A DNA stretch of 64,000 nucleotides from Ruegeria atlantica (GCF_013032505.1 NZ_WQCG01000001.1:310001-374000), one strand, 5' to 3'; positions 1 through 12,375 are shown, counted from the first letter of the stretch. Translations and numbers: made by a program. Notes: generated by a model from the sequence alone, not told the origin.

Positions 1-13
1 TCTTCCTTTGATT

Positions 14-70
14 TTGACACAATCATGAATGTATCACACACATGTACCGAACAATTATACTTTGTGTCAA
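14..70 (+). promoter_or_regulatory. Inverted repeat around a putative promoter
   Basis: TTGACACAA at 14-22 is the exact reverse complement of TTGTGTCAA at 62-70. A TATACT -10-like hexamer lies at 56-61, inside the interval, and the next gene starts at 94. The arrangement looks like a two-arm operator flanking a promoter. The regulator is unknown and no strong -35 is seen at ideal spacing. Confidence 0.35.
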
Positions 71-93
71 TACAATTTGAAAGGAAACCCAAG

Positions 94-321
94 ATGACAC
101 GCCATATGCACAACCCCGCCCTCATGCTGCTGAACGATAGCCCTCGGCTGCCGATGATTGCCGCGCTGGCCGTGCGGTTTGCGGCGACTGTCACGAAATG
201 GGAACGACAGCGCCGCAGCAGGATTAACCTGTCAAAGCTGGACGATCGGATGCTTAAAGATGTCGGATTGACCCGCCCAGAGGCTGACCGTGAGATCAAA
301 CGCTATTTCTGGCAGTATTAA
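94..321 (+). CDS. DUF1127 (YjiS-like) small protein
   Basis: A 75-residue protein whose last 30 residues carry the arginine-rich DUF1127 signature (LDDRMLKDVGLTRPEA, ending KRYFWQY). DUF1127 proteins are common in alphaproteobacteria and small members have been linked to RNA, phosphate and stress physiology, but no biochemical activity can be read here. The start at 94 is preferred over an upstream in-frame ATG at 25 because AAGGAAA lies at 81-87. The gene is monocistronic: a terminator follows directly and the next gene is convergent. The putative promoter upstream sits inside a perfect inverted repeat. Confidence 0.85.
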   Translation: MTRHMHNPALMLLNDSPRLPMIAALAVRFAATVTKWERQRRSRINLSKLDDRMLKDVGLTRPEADREIKRYFWQY

Positions 322-356
322 CCTATATCCCCAGTCCCTAACGGGACCTCTTCCTA

Positions 357-384
357 GGCCGGGTTTCATACCCGGCCCTTTTTA
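357..384. terminator. Intrinsic terminator after the DUF1127 gene
   Basis: GGCCGGGTTTCATACCCGGCC (perfect GC-rich stem, short loop) is followed by CTTTTTAT. It overlaps the stop codon of the convergent thioesterase gene, so it may also serve the other strand. Confidence 0.8.
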
Positions 385-825
385 TCCAAATGCCGCCGCA
401 GCAGACCCTTCGGGTGGCAATGAATAGGTCATAGTTGCACGCGCGACGGGCTTGTCAGAGCCTTCGGAGAACATCAGAACGTCACCCACCGCCAGCGTCT
501 TACCCAGCTTTAACAAGCTGCATCGTGCGATCATATCATTGGACCCATCTGGCTTTCGCATAAAGTCCATAGAACATCCTGTAGTTACGGCCAGCGATTG
601 ACGCCCCTTCAAAGCAAGAATCATGGCATAGACGCTGACATCGGCCAGACCGAACATTGACGGACCTGAGACCGTTCCGCCGGGGCGAAGATGTCTATCC
701 CCCACTTTCAGGCGCATGGTGATCGAGTTCTCGTCCAAACTGTCAATGACAAAGTCCTTCTCGACCTGCGGAAACACTTGGATCAAATAGTCTGATAGCT
801 GTTCGCGGTTCAAAACCAACGACAT
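382..825 (-). CDS. PaaI-family hotdog thioesterase
   Basis: A 147-residue single hotdog-fold protein, usual length for PaaI/YbgC-like acyl-CoA thioesterases. The loop-helix RPGGTVSGPSMFGLADV (residues 48-63) matches the family's HGG...LAD segment, with Asp62 at the likely catalytic position, although the family's common His before GG is Pro here. A strong GGAGGGG precedes the ATG. It is divergent from a crotonase-family gene 57 bp away, so the pair may share a control region and act in acyl-CoA turnover. The substrate cannot be inferred. Confidence 0.8.
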   Translation of the reverse strand: MSLVLNREQLSDYLIQVFPQVEKDFVIDSLDENSITMRLKVGDRHLRPGGTVSGPSMFGLADVSVYAMILALKGRQSLAVTTGCSMDFMRKPDGSNDMIARCSLLKLGKTLAVGDVLMFSEGSDKPVARATMTYSLPPEGSAAAAFG

Positions 826-882
826 ACTTCCCCTCCTCGTATTGCCGCCCTAGAGTTGGCCAACATCAGATCGGAGAGCAAG

Positions 883-1668
883 ATGGGAATTCTGGAACGT
901 AACGACACGAATGGTGTCGCCCGGTTGAAAATGAACGCACCCGAGCGCCTGAACGCCCTGAGCGATGAGATGCTGGCAGCCCTACAGACTGAATTCGACG
1001 CCTTAAGCAACGACCAAAGTATTCGCGCCGTGATCCTGTCTGGTGAAGGCAAAGCGTTTTGTGCGGGGCACGATCTGAAGCAAATGACGGCTGGGCGTCA
1101 AAGCGAGGATGGCGGAAAGGCCTATTTCCAGGACCTGTTTGCGCGGTGCGCCAAGATGATGCTGTCGATACAGTCCCTCCCCCAACCGGTGATTGCCCAG
1201 GTCCACGGTATCGCCACAGCCGCCGGTTGCCAGTTGGTGGCAACTTGCGATCTGGCCATTGCCGCAGAAGGTACGCGCTTTGGTGTTAATGGGGTCAATA
1301 TTGGGCTGTTCTGCTCGACACCTATGGTGGCCCTCAGCCGGAACATCCCACGGAAACGGGCGTTTGAAATGCTGACCACGGGCGAATTCATCACCGCCGA
1401 ACGTGCCGCCGAACTGGGCCTGATCAATCGCGCGGTTCCCGAAAAGGTGTTGGAGCAAGAGACAATGGCGCTGGCAGAACTGTTAGCAGCCAAGCTTGGA
1501 TCAGCCGTCAAAGTGGGCAAACAGGCGTTTTACAAGCAATTGGATATGTCAATCGAACAGGCCTATGCCTATACTGGAGAGGTAATGGCACAGAATATGA
1601 TGCATCGAGATACCGAAGAAGGAATTTCTGCATTTATCGAAAAAAGATCGCCAAATTGGGATCAATAG
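883..1668 (+). CDS. Crotonase-family protein, ECHDC3-like
   Basis: A 261-residue crotonase fold with the oxyanion-hole segment GEGKAFCAGHDLKQM (54-68) and AAGCQLVATCD (113-123). The sequence (GVNIGLFCSTP, FYKQL, DTEEGISAFIEKR) resembles ECHDC3-type proteins more than classical enoyl-CoA hydratase. By alignment from memory, the two glutamates that hydrate enoyl-CoA in the rat enzyme (E144, E164) are Gln117 and Gly137 here, so simple hydratase activity is doubtful although CoA-thioester binding is likely. The ATG at 883 with GGAG at 873-876 is preferred to a TTG at 856. It is divergent from the thioesterase gene. Confidence 0.85.
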   Translation: MGILERNDTNGVARLKMNAPERLNALSDEMLAALQTEFDALSNDQSIRAVILSGEGKAFCAGHDLKQMTAGRQSEDGGKAYFQDLFARCAKMMLSIQSLPQPVIAQVHGIATAAGCQLVATCDLAIAAEGTRFGVNGVNIGLFCSTPMVALSRNIPRKRAFEMLTTGEFITAERAAELGLINRAVPEKVLEQETMALAELLAAKLGSAVKVGKQAFYKQLDMSIEQAYAYTGEVMAQNMMHRDTEEGISAFIEKRSPNWDQ

Positions 1669-1932
1669 AAGGATTATTTGGGGAATTTTTCTCAACTGTT
1701 CGCATTTTTGTACTTTTCAAAAGGGTCACACTGTGGCAAAGCTGAGACAAGGCTTTGGCCCAGATACGCTTTTGGGTCGCTGTAGGCGGAAGGTCCCTCC
1801 AAGCTGGTTTCTCTCACCGGCGCTGACATCCCCGCCGCGGCGACCCCAAGTACTCCCCCGAAAATACTAGGTATTTTGAACGAAACTAAGCGTGTGTTGC
1901 GTTGCGCGGTGCAGTGCCCTATGTGGCACGTC

Positions 1933-3285
1933 ATGACACAAAAATTGCACATCGTTGGCGGTGGCATGGCAGGATCCGAGGCGGCCTGGCAAGCGGCTGA
2001 AATGGGCGTGGACGTCGTTATCCACGAAATGCGGCCCAAAGTTGGTACCTTTGCGCACCAGACCGGCAATCTGGCCGAGATGGTGTGTTCAAACTCATTC
2101 CGCTCGGATGACGACGAACAGAATGCGGTCGGACTGCTCCATTGGGAAATGCGCGCGGCCAATGGGATCATAATGACCACTGCCGATACATATCGCCTGC
2201 CGGCCGGCGGCGCCCTGGCTGTGGATCGCGACCCATTTGCCGAAGCAGTGACCGCGAAACTCCGAGCCCATCCGCGGGTTGAAGTGACAGGCGAAGAAGT
2301 TACGGCCCTGCCCGAAGACGGCCACTGGATCATAGCGACCGGTCCGTTGACTTCGTCATCTTTGGGTGAATCGATACGTTCCGAAACTGGCGCCGAGGCT
2401 CTGGCGTTTTTCGACGCCATTGCCCCAATTGTCTATGCCGACAGCATCGACATGAGCCAGGCGTGGATGCAGTCCCGTTATGACAAGGGCGAGACAGAGG
2501 AAGAGCGCACGGCCTACCTGAATTGCCCAATGGACCGCGATCAGTACGAGGCGTTCATCGACGCCCTGCTGGCGGCGGATAAAACGGAATTCCATGAAGG
2601 TGAGACCGCTGGGTATTTCGACGGTTGCCTGCCCATCGAGGTTATGGCGGAACGCGGCCGTGAAACACTGCGCCACGGACCGATGAAGCCGGTCGGCTTG
2701 ACCAATCCGCATCAGCCTGACGTCAAACCTCATGCGGTCGTTCAGCTTCGCCGCGACAATGCCTTGGGTACTTTGTTCAACATCGTCGGCTTCCAGACCA
2801 AGATGAAATATGGCGCGCAAACCGAAGTGTTTCGCATGATCCCCGGGCTTGAGAACGCCAGTTTTGCGCGTTTGGGCGGAATTCACCGGAATACATTCAT
2901 CAATTCTCCGACATTGCTGGATTCGCAGATGCGGCTGAAATCAAAACCAAATATTCGGTTTGCCGGCCAAATTACCGGTGTCGAAGGATATGTGGAAAGT
3001 GCCGCCATGGGCTTGTTGGCCGGTCGAATGGCCGCCGCCGAGATACTGGGCCGTTCCCTGCCCGATATCCCGCAGGACAGCGCCATGGGCGCGTTGATCC
3101 ACCATATAACGGGCGGAGCCGAGGCAAAGACATTCCAACCCATGAACGTCAACTTTGGCCTGTTTCGCCCGGTTGACGGCCTCAAAGGTGGTCGCCGAGG
3201 TCGTAAAGACCGATATAAGGCCTATACCGACCGGGCCAAAGCGGAATGGACCGACTGGCTGGCGCATTGTACTGAACCGGCCTAA
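1933..3285 (+). CDS. trmFO: tRNA m5U54 methyltransferase, folate/FAD-dependent (TrmFO)
   Basis: Makes 5-methyluridine at position 54 of tRNA using methylenetetrahydrofolate and FAD. The N-terminal dinucleotide-binding motif [14 protein letters not shown] is at residues 5-18, followed by family-typical MRPK, CSNSF and a C-terminal MNVNFGLF block. The 450-residue length fits the family. The ATG at 1933 puts the flavin motif at the extreme N terminus as in homologues; an upstream TTG at 1876 would add 19 unlikely residues. The ribosome-binding site is weak. The preceding 264 bp contain no convincing gene. A methyltransferase gene follows after 9 bp, probably in the same transcript. Confidence 0.95.
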   Translation: MTQKLHIVGGGMAGSEAAWQAAEMGVDVVIHEMRPKVGTFAHQTGNLAEMVCSNSFRSDDDEQNAVGLLHWEMRAANGIIMTTADTYRLPAGGALAVDRDPFAEAVTAKLRAHPRVEVTGEEVTALPEDGHWIIATGPLTSSSLGESIRSETGAEALAFFDAIAPIVYADSIDMSQAWMQSRYDKGETEEERTAYLNCPMDRDQYEAFIDALLAADKTEFHEGETAGYFDGCLPIEVMAERGRETLRHGPMKPVGLTNPHQPDVKPHAVVQLRRDNALGTLFNIVGFQTKMKYGAQTEVFRMIPGLENASFARLGGIHRNTFINSPTLLDSQMRLKSKPNIRFAGQITGVEGYVESAAMGLLAGRMAAAEILGRSLPDIPQDSAMGALIHHITGGAEAKTFQPMNVNFGLFRPVDGLKGGRRGRKDRYKAYTDRAKAEWTDWLAHCTEPA

Positions 3286-3294
3286 CATGCGGGT

Positions 3295-3909
3295 ATGAGC
3301 GATAAATACCTCAAAGACGCCTACGGGCTTGATACGCCCGAGGCCACCCGCGCGCATTATCAGAAATGGGCATCGTCATACGACGCCGAAGTCGGCTCGC
3401 ACGGATACGCCACACCCGGCCGCGTAGCCGACGCGCTTTGGTCCCAGATGCCCGAACCACAGACGCCTGTTCTGGACTACGGCTGTGGAACCGGTTTGTC
3501 CGGCAAGGCCCTGCATGATGCGGGATTTCAGGTGATCGATGGTATCGACCCCACGCCAAAGATGCTGGAGGGGGCACAGGCCAAAGAAGTCTATAGGAAC
3601 CTCACGACGTTTGAGATCACCGATCCGGAACCGCTTGAGCAAGACGCATACAAGGCAATCACTGCAATTGGCGTAATCGGCACCGGCGCTGCCCCACCCG
3701 AAACATTCGACCTGTTGATGAAGGCGCTGCCCAAAGGTGGCCTATTGGCGTTTTCTTTCAATGATCACACGCTGGACGATCCGTCCTTCACCTCTCGCCT
3801 GAACGATTGGCTGGACATGGGTGCTGCGCGATTGTTGTTTCGCGAATACGGGCCACACCTTCCGGGAATGGACCTTAAATCTGACGTATATGTTGTTGAG
3901 AAGACGTGA
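3295..3909 (+). CDS. Class I SAM-dependent methyltransferase
   Basis: A 204-residue Rossmann methyltransferase. Motif I, VLDYGCGTGLSG (59-70), and the acidic motif II region DGIDPTPKM (82-90) for SAM binding are clear. The substrate is unknown; short members of this group methylate small molecules. It sits 9 bp after trmFO and overlaps gluQ by the four bases GTGA, so it is translationally coupled to a tRNA-modification gene, which hints at but does not prove an RNA-related role. Confidence 0.85.
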   Translation: MSDKYLKDAYGLDTPEATRAHYQKWASSYDAEVGSHGYATPGRVADALWSQMPEPQTPVLDYGCGTGLSGKALHDAGFQVIDGIDPTPKMLEGAQAKEVYRNLTTFEITDPEPLEQDAYKAITAIGVIGTGAAPPETFDLLMKALPKGGLLAFSFNDHTLDDPSFTSRLNDWLDMGAARLLFREYGPHLPGMDLKSDVYVVEKT

Positions 3910-4802
3910 CATTCACAACCAGATTTGCCCCATCTCCAACGGGGCCGCTTCATCTTGGCCACGCCTATTCTGCTCTCCTCGCCAGTGATATGGCAGCCGC
4001 TGAAGGCGGGCAGTTTCTGTTGCGGATCGAAGACATCGATCGATCCCGCTGTCGCCCCCATTGGGAAGAACAGATTTACGACGACCTGAATTGGCTTGGG
4101 ATAACCTGGCCGGAACCCGTGATGCGGCAATCGTCTCGTATGTCGACATATGAAGACGCGCTGAAATCCTTGTGGTCGCAGGGCCTGCTGTACCCATGTA
4201 GTTGTAATCGCCGGGACATTGCCGCTGCAGTCGGCGCACCGCAGGAAGGCGTTCCGCTGCATGGGCCGGATGGAATCATCTATCCGGGCACGTGCAGGGA
4301 AGTATCGACCCGAACAGGATCAATGCCCGTGAATTTACCCCTGCGACTGGACATTTCAAAGGCCGCAAATTCCTTATCAAATCTATTTAAGATCAACGCC
4401 CAACAAACAGTAAAAACAGCGTTATTTGAAGAAAGTGGCGCCAGTCCATGCGGGCTGACAGGACAAATTCCCTTCACGGCCAAAGAGCTGACCGACTCAA
4501 TCGGAGATGTTGTTCTGTCCCGTCGTGAAATGGGAACGTCCTACCATCTTTCTGTCGTTCTCGATGATGCCGCGCAAGGCATAACCCACGTCGTGCGTGG
4601 CCAGGATCTGTTCGAAGCAACACGAATCCACGTCCTGCTGCAGGCTTTGCTTGGATTGCCGACACCGGTCTATCATCATCACAAGCTGATCCGTGATGAC
4701 GCAGGCAAACGCTTGGCCAAACGTGACGATGCCCGCGCTATTTCCAAATACCGCGCCGAAGGCGCTTCCGCGAAACAGATAAGGGCAATGGTCGGGCTTT
4801 AA
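3906..4802 (+). CDS. gluQ: Glutamyl-Q tRNA(Asp) synthetase (GluQRS)
   Basis: Attaches glutamate to queuosine-34 of tRNA(Asp). The 298-residue protein has only the catalytic half of glutamyl-tRNA synthetase: HLGH (16-19, HIGH-like), RIEDIDRSR, and the KMSKS-like KRLAKRD near residue 270. The anticodon-binding domain is absent, which separates it from GltX. A Cys-X-Cys...Tyr...Cys arrangement in the YPCSCNRRD to IYPGTC segment matches the zinc site of the E. coli enzyme. Start is GTG, overlapping the upstream methyltransferase by GTGA. It is convergent with hisI. Confidence 0.93.
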   Translation: MTFTTRFAPSPTGPLHLGHAYSALLASDMAAAEGGQFLLRIEDIDRSRCRPHWEEQIYDDLNWLGITWPEPVMRQSSRMSTYEDALKSLWSQGLLYPCSCNRRDIAAAVGAPQEGVPLHGPDGIIYPGTCREVSTRTGSMPVNLPLRLDISKAANSLSNLFKINAQQTVKTALFEESGASPCGLTGQIPFTAKELTDSIGDVVLSRREMGTSYHLSVVLDDAAQGITHVVRGQDLFEATRIHVLLQALLGLPTPVYHHHKLIRDDAGKRLAKRDDARAISKYRAEGASAKQIRAMVGL

Positions 4803-4807
4803 TCACC

Positions 4808-5179
4808 CTATTCCATTGGGCCCATAAGTTCGACTTCTGCATCATCCCGAACAGCAGTGTAGAAACAGGTGCGTCGGTTGGTGTGACAGGCCGCGCCGGT
4901 CTGTCGCACCAGAACAAGCAGGCAGTCTCGGTCACAATCGACCCGAAAGTCAACCAGTTCTTGCACGTGGCCTGAGGTTTCGCCTTTGATCCAGAACGAT
5001 TGACGCGACCGCGACCAATAGGTTACGCGGCGCGTTTCCAGCGTTTTTTCAATCGCTTCCGCGTTCATCCACGCCATCATTAACACCTCGCCCGAGGCCT
5101 CATCTTGTGCGATGGCTGGAATCAGACCAGCGTCATTGTACGTCAGGCTGGACGGATCGAAGGTGACAGTCTCAGACAT
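4808..5179 (-). CDS. hisI: Phosphoribosyl-AMP cyclohydrolase (HisI)
   Basis: Opens the purine ring of phosphoribosyl-AMP, the third step of histidine synthesis. The 123-residue monofunctional form (no HisE fusion) carries WSRSRQSFWIKGETSGH and the metal-binding DCDRDCLL plus ACHTNRRTCFY. The ATG at 5179 with AAAGG upstream is preferred to one at 5197. No other his gene is nearby. It is divergent from the Fe-S scaffold gene. Confidence 0.93.
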   Translation of the reverse strand: MSETVTFDPSSLTYNDAGLIPAIAQDEASGEVLMMAWMNAEAIEKTLETRRVTYWSRSRQSFWIKGETSGHVQELVDFRVDCDRDCLLVLVRQTGAACHTNRRTCFYTAVRDDAEVELMGPME

Positions 5180-5245
5180 TGTAAAAACCTTTTGCATCCC
5201 GTTGGATGCTCACTATGTATGGGGAACACGCAACGAGGGAAAGCC

Positions 5246-5698
5246 ATGTCTGGCGAGAACGACCTGATAAAGCTCTATTCCGGGCGCATTCTGGCCCTTG
5301 CTGCGGATATTCCGCATCTGGAACGGCTGGAAAACCCAGATGCAACCGTAAAGAAACGTTCGCCTTTGTGCGGGTCTACCGTAACCGTGGACGTCAAGGT
5401 TGAGGACGGTCGCGTATCCGGATTCGGTCAGGATGTTAAGGCCTGCGCCTTAGGCCAAGCTTCTGCTTCGGTTGTCGGTTCAGCGGTGATTGGCGCGACA
5501 CGCGCGCAGATCGAAACGGCCCGGGATCAGTTGTCAGCGATGCTGAAAAAAGACGGCCCTGCCCCGGATGCACCGTTTGACGGGCTCGAGGTTCTCATCC
5601 CTGCGCGTGACTACAAGAACCGACATGCATCTATCCTGCTGGCACTGGATGCCACAGCCGAAGCGATGGAACAGGCCGAACAGGCCAACTGCGCCTGA
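5246..5698 (+). CDS. Iron-sulfur cluster assembly scaffold protein (NifU-N/IscU-like)
   Basis: A 150-residue protein with the NifU N-terminal fold: PLCGSTVTVDV near residue 45 and ACALGQASASV near residue 70 hold conserved cluster-ligand cysteines. Roseobacters have such stand-alone SUF-linked scaffolds. The ATG at 5246 follows GAGGGA at a good distance; the open frame upstream overlaps hisI and is not used. The third ligand of classical IscU is not obvious, so it may be a diverged carrier rather than the main scaffold. Confidence 0.8.
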   Translation: MSGENDLIKLYSGRILALAADIPHLERLENPDATVKKRSPLCGSTVTVDVKVEDGRVSGFGQDVKACALGQASASVVGSAVIGATRAQIETARDQLSAMLKKDGPAPDAPFDGLEVLIPARDYKNRHASILLALDATAEAMEQAEQANCA

Positions 5699-5757
5699 TG
5701 ATGGCAATTCAGTTCAAACCCATCTAACCTCTGCGCATATTTGGGGGAGAATTTGGT

Positions 5758-6396
5758 TTGAACAGTTTGCTGGAACATTTCGTAACCCTCTGGGTGGTCA
5801 TTGATCCGATCGGCACGATACCCGTCTTTATTGCTGTAACGGCTGGACTTGGCGCCGCGGCGCGTCGCAAAACAGCCTTCCTGGCTGCGCTCATCAGTGC
5901 CGGGGTTTTGCTGTTCTTCCTGGTTTTTGGGCAGGTGGTGATCGAGGCGCTGGACATCGGCCTGAACTCGTTCCAGGTGGCCGGAGGAATCATCCTGTTC
6001 CTGTTTGCCCTGACCATGATCTTTGGTGAAAGCAAACAGGATGTTGAACAACGCGAGGCGGAAGACGATCAGGAAGATAGGTTCCACGAACACAACCCAG
6101 CAATCTTTCCGCTTGCCGTGCCGTCACTAGCGTCTCCGGGTGCGATGTTGGCGGTGGTTATCCTGACAGACAACAACCGCTACAGCGCTGCCGATCAGGG
6201 TATCACGGCATTGGTCATGCTGTCTGTCGTGGCCATCGCGTTTGTTTTGATGCTTCTGGCCGAACCGATCATTCGACTGATTGGTCATTCAGGTGCCGCC
6301 ATTATCAGCCGCATCATGGGAATGATACTGGCGTCGGTTGCCGTGAATTCAGTACTGTCTGCGATGCTGGAAATCTTCAAAACCGGACAGCTATAA
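5758..6396 (+). CDS. MarC-family integral membrane protein
   Basis: A 212-residue protein with about six hydrophobic segments and the MarC signatures VIDPIGTIPVF (N terminus) and a second-half SPGAMLAVVILTD. The family was once tied to multidrug resistance but its transport role is unproven. The start is TTG with GGGGGAG about 10 bases upstream; there is no ATG nearby and the N terminus matches homologues. A second MarC paralogue lies at 50.5 kb. Confidence 0.85.
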   Translation: MNSLLEHFVTLWVVIDPIGTIPVFIAVTAGLGAAARRKTAFLAALISAGVLLFFLVFGQVVIEALDIGLNSFQVAGGIILFLFALTMIFGESKQDVEQREAEDDQEDRFHEHNPAIFPLAVPSLASPGAMLAVVILTDNNRYSAADQGITALVMLSVVAIAFVLMLLAEPIIRLIGHSGAAIISRIMGMILASVAVNSVLSAMLEIFKTGQL

Positions 6397-6433
6397 AAAA
6401 ACCGCCGCACCTTCCGGGCGGAAAGGGCGGCGG
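6394..6433 (-). terminator. Minus-strand intrinsic terminator
   Basis: CCGCCGC (6402-6408) pairs with GCGGCGG (6427-6433), with a further CTTCC/GGAA inner stem. Read on the minus strand the hairpin is followed by a run of seven T (6401-6395). It would end a transcript coming from the 40-codon gene at 6582-6704, leaving a 3' untranslated stretch of about 150 nt. Confidence 0.7.
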
Positions 6434-6581
6434 CAGGTAATGCGTGTCTCGCGTGGGATCCGGATTTCCGCGCAGGGCCGAGGCATGGCCCTTTCAAGGG
6501 AAATGGGACAGGCAGGTCACCCTTGACTGATATGGGGACGACAGCGCGGTGTTTTCGGCACGAGATCGCAGGCAGAAAGGG

Positions 6582-6704
6582 TCAGAACGCTCCGGGCAGA
6601 TGAAGGGCAACCACCAGCATCACCACTAACGAAACCGCACCCGCCGCATCCTGCAAAAGCGTGGATTGCGAACGGCTAATGGCGGTTTTGATCTGGGTCA
6701 GCAT
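6582..6704 (-). CDS. Predicted SOS-controlled 40-residue single-helix membrane protein
   Basis: A short gene: MLTQIKTAISRSQST, then a hydrophobic stretch AAGAVSLVVMLVVALHLP (about residues 20-37), then GAF. A perfect GGAGGTGAG ribosome-binding site lies six bases before the ATG. The N-terminal half is polar with Lys6 and Arg11, followed by one membrane helix. Directly upstream, between it and the recG stop codon, is a LexA-type operator array, and a strong terminator lies downstream. It resembles in design (not in sequence, as far as I can judge) SOS-induced membrane peptides such as TisB and Caulobacter SidA. I do not recognise a characterised family. Confidence 0.75.
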   Translation of the reverse strand: MLTQIKTAISRSQSTLLQDAAGAVSLVVMLVVALHLPGAF

Positions 6705-6773
6705 GGTCTCACCTCCGGTTGGGTTTTAATCCTTTGTTGACCTTTTGTTCTCATATTTCGCCGAGTCAGTAAA

Positions 6774-6798
6774 GAACTTTTTGAGAACATTTGTGAAC
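6774..6798 (-). promoter_or_regulatory. LexA-type SOS operator array
   Basis: GAAC occurs at 6774-6777, 6785-6788 and 6795-6798. The first pair is spaced by exactly 7 bases, which is the alphaproteobacterial LexA box (GAAC-N7-GAAC, or GTTC-N7-GTTC on the other strand); the third copy is spaced by 6. On the minus strand the array lies 70-94 bp before the 40-residue protein's ATG, where a promoter would be expected. The recG coding sequence ends at 6816. Confidence 0.7.
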
Positions 6799-6815
6799 TT
6801 TTGGGGACTTACCCC

Positions 6816-11041
<4,226 letters not shown>

Positions 11042-11153
11042 TCACTTAGTCTTTGAACCTAGTGATAGGGCGAGGCCAAGGCTAGGTCCAGATGTGCTGT
11101 CACGTGAGTGAGGGGGTCGCCCTGGACCAACGGCGACCAGATTTAATCAAAAG

Positions 11154-11870
11154 TCAGGCTCCAACAGCGATCCGCCGTTCGTCCAAGCTGTTGCTTTGGG
11201 GATCGCGCAGCACATAGCCCCTGCCCCAAACGGTTTCGATATAGTTTTGGCCGCCTGTAGCATTGCTGAGTTTTTTGCGAAGTTTGCAGATGAAAACGTC
11301 GATAATTTTCAATTCGGGTTCGTCCATTCCGCCGTAGAGATGGTTGAGGAACATCTCTTTTGTCAGCGTTGTGCCTTTCCGCAGGCTCAGCAATTCCAGC
11401 ATCTGGTATTCCTTGCCGGTCAGATGAACGGCTTTGCCTTCGACCTCAACCGTTTTGGCATCCAGGTTCACCGCGACACGGCCGGTATGAATGACAGACT
11501 GCGAATGTCCTTTGGACCGCCGAATGATTGCGTGAATGCGGGCGACCAGTTCCTCTCGGTGGAAAGGTTTGGTCATGTAGTCGTCAGCGCCAAAACCGAA
11601 ACCCTTAATCTTGCTTTCGGTATCGTCAGCGCCAGACAGGATCAGGATGGGTGTTTCAACCCGTGCAATGCGTAGCTGTCGCAGAACTTCGTGACCGTTC
11701 ATATCTGGCAGGTTCAAATCCAGAAGGATCAGATCGTAATCGTAAAGCTTGGCAAGATCGATACCTTCCTCGCCCAAATCCGTCGCATAAACGTTTAGAT
11801 TGGCATGCGTCAGCATCAGTTCGATGCTTTTCGATGTGGTCGGATCGTCCTCAACAAGAAGTATACGCAT
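11154..11870 (-). CDS. ctrA: Cell-cycle response regulator CtrA
   Basis: OmpR-class DNA-binding regulator, 238 residues. The receiver domain has acidic pocket EDD (7-9), phosphoacceptor Asp51 (LILLDLNLP) and Lys of MTKPF; the winged-helix domain contains the CtrA-typical [15 protein letters not shown] and a KLRKKL recognition helix. In Caulobacter CtrA is essential for the cell cycle; in Rhodobacterales it usually controls motility and gene-transfer-agent genes. It lies 97 bp downstream of sciP on the same strand, with a near-consensus CtrA box and a GANTC methylation site between. Confidence 0.97.
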   Translation of the reverse strand: MRILLVEDDPTTSKSIELMLTHANLNVYATDLGEEGIDLAKLYDYDLILLDLNLPDMNGHEVLRQLRIARVETPILILSGADDTESKIKGFGFGADDYMTKPFHREELVARIHAIIRRSKGHSQSVIHTGRVAVNLDAKTVEVEGKAVHLTGKEYQMLELLSLRKGTTLTKEMFLNHLYGGMDEPELKIIDVFICKLRKKLSNATGGQNYIETVWGRGYVLRDPQSNSLDERRIAVGA

Positions 11871-11926
11871 TTACTGCTCCAATTCAGTCAATTTACCAAT
11901 TTCAAAATGAGCCTGATCAAAAATGG

Positions 11927-11950
11927 TTAATCTGACGTTACCGTTGAATC
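11927..11950 (-). promoter_or_regulatory. Near-consensus CtrA box and GANTC site upstream of ctrA
   Basis: TTAA (11927-11930), seven bases, then TTAC (11938-11941) differs by one base from the CtrA site TTAA-N7-TTAA. GAATC (11946-11950) is a CcrM methylation site. Both lie 57-80 bp before the ctrA ATG, consistent with autoregulation and methylation-timed transcription as known in Caulobacter. This is inference from motif matches. Confidence 0.45.
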
Positions 11951-11967
11951 ATTTATTCACATTCACC

Positions 11968-12246
11968 TTAAAGTTGTCGATATTTTTTTAGTGTCGTGAC
12001 CTTCAGAGCGTCTGTTCCGTGTTCGGCAACCGCAGAAACCCAGGAATTGAATTCCTCATCGCTAAGCCCGTACCGTTTCTTGGCATCTGATAAGGAAATC
12101 AGCCCGTAAAGAACGCCGCGTACCACGACAGCTTTGCGCGATGCGACCCACCTGGTCGTTTCGGCAGGCGGAAGATCGGCACGCGATAAAACCGTTCCAT
12201 CTGGCAGGGTTACGGACCTTGGCCCCTCGACTTTGTGCAAATACAT
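11968..12246 (-). CDS. sciP: CtrA inhibitor SciP (DUF1153)
   Basis: A 91-residue DUF1153 helix-turn-helix protein (start MYLHKVEGPRSVTLPDG, then TRWVASRKAVVVRGVLYGLIS and a C-terminal KKYRQL). In Caulobacter SciP binds CtrA-bound promoters and represses ctrA and its targets. The ATG at 12246 follows AAAAAGGG/GAGAG; the open frame extends upstream to 12282 without a better site. It is immediately upstream of ctrA in the same direction, so the repressor and its target are adjacent. Confidence 0.93.
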   Translation of the reverse strand: MYLHKVEGPRSVTLPDGTVLSRADLPPAETTRWVASRKAVVVRGVLYGLISLSDAKKRYGLSDEEFNSWVSAVAEHGTDALKVTTLKKYRQL

Positions 12247-12375
12247 CTCTCGACCCTTTTTCAGCTGCGACAAAGCTGCCAACAGCCTACTTAATGTCGC
12301 GTGAAACCGCCCCTTGAGAGTGTGTAGAATTTTCCTATATTCTGCCGGTCTTTCTTAACCCGTACTGGAATCGTC

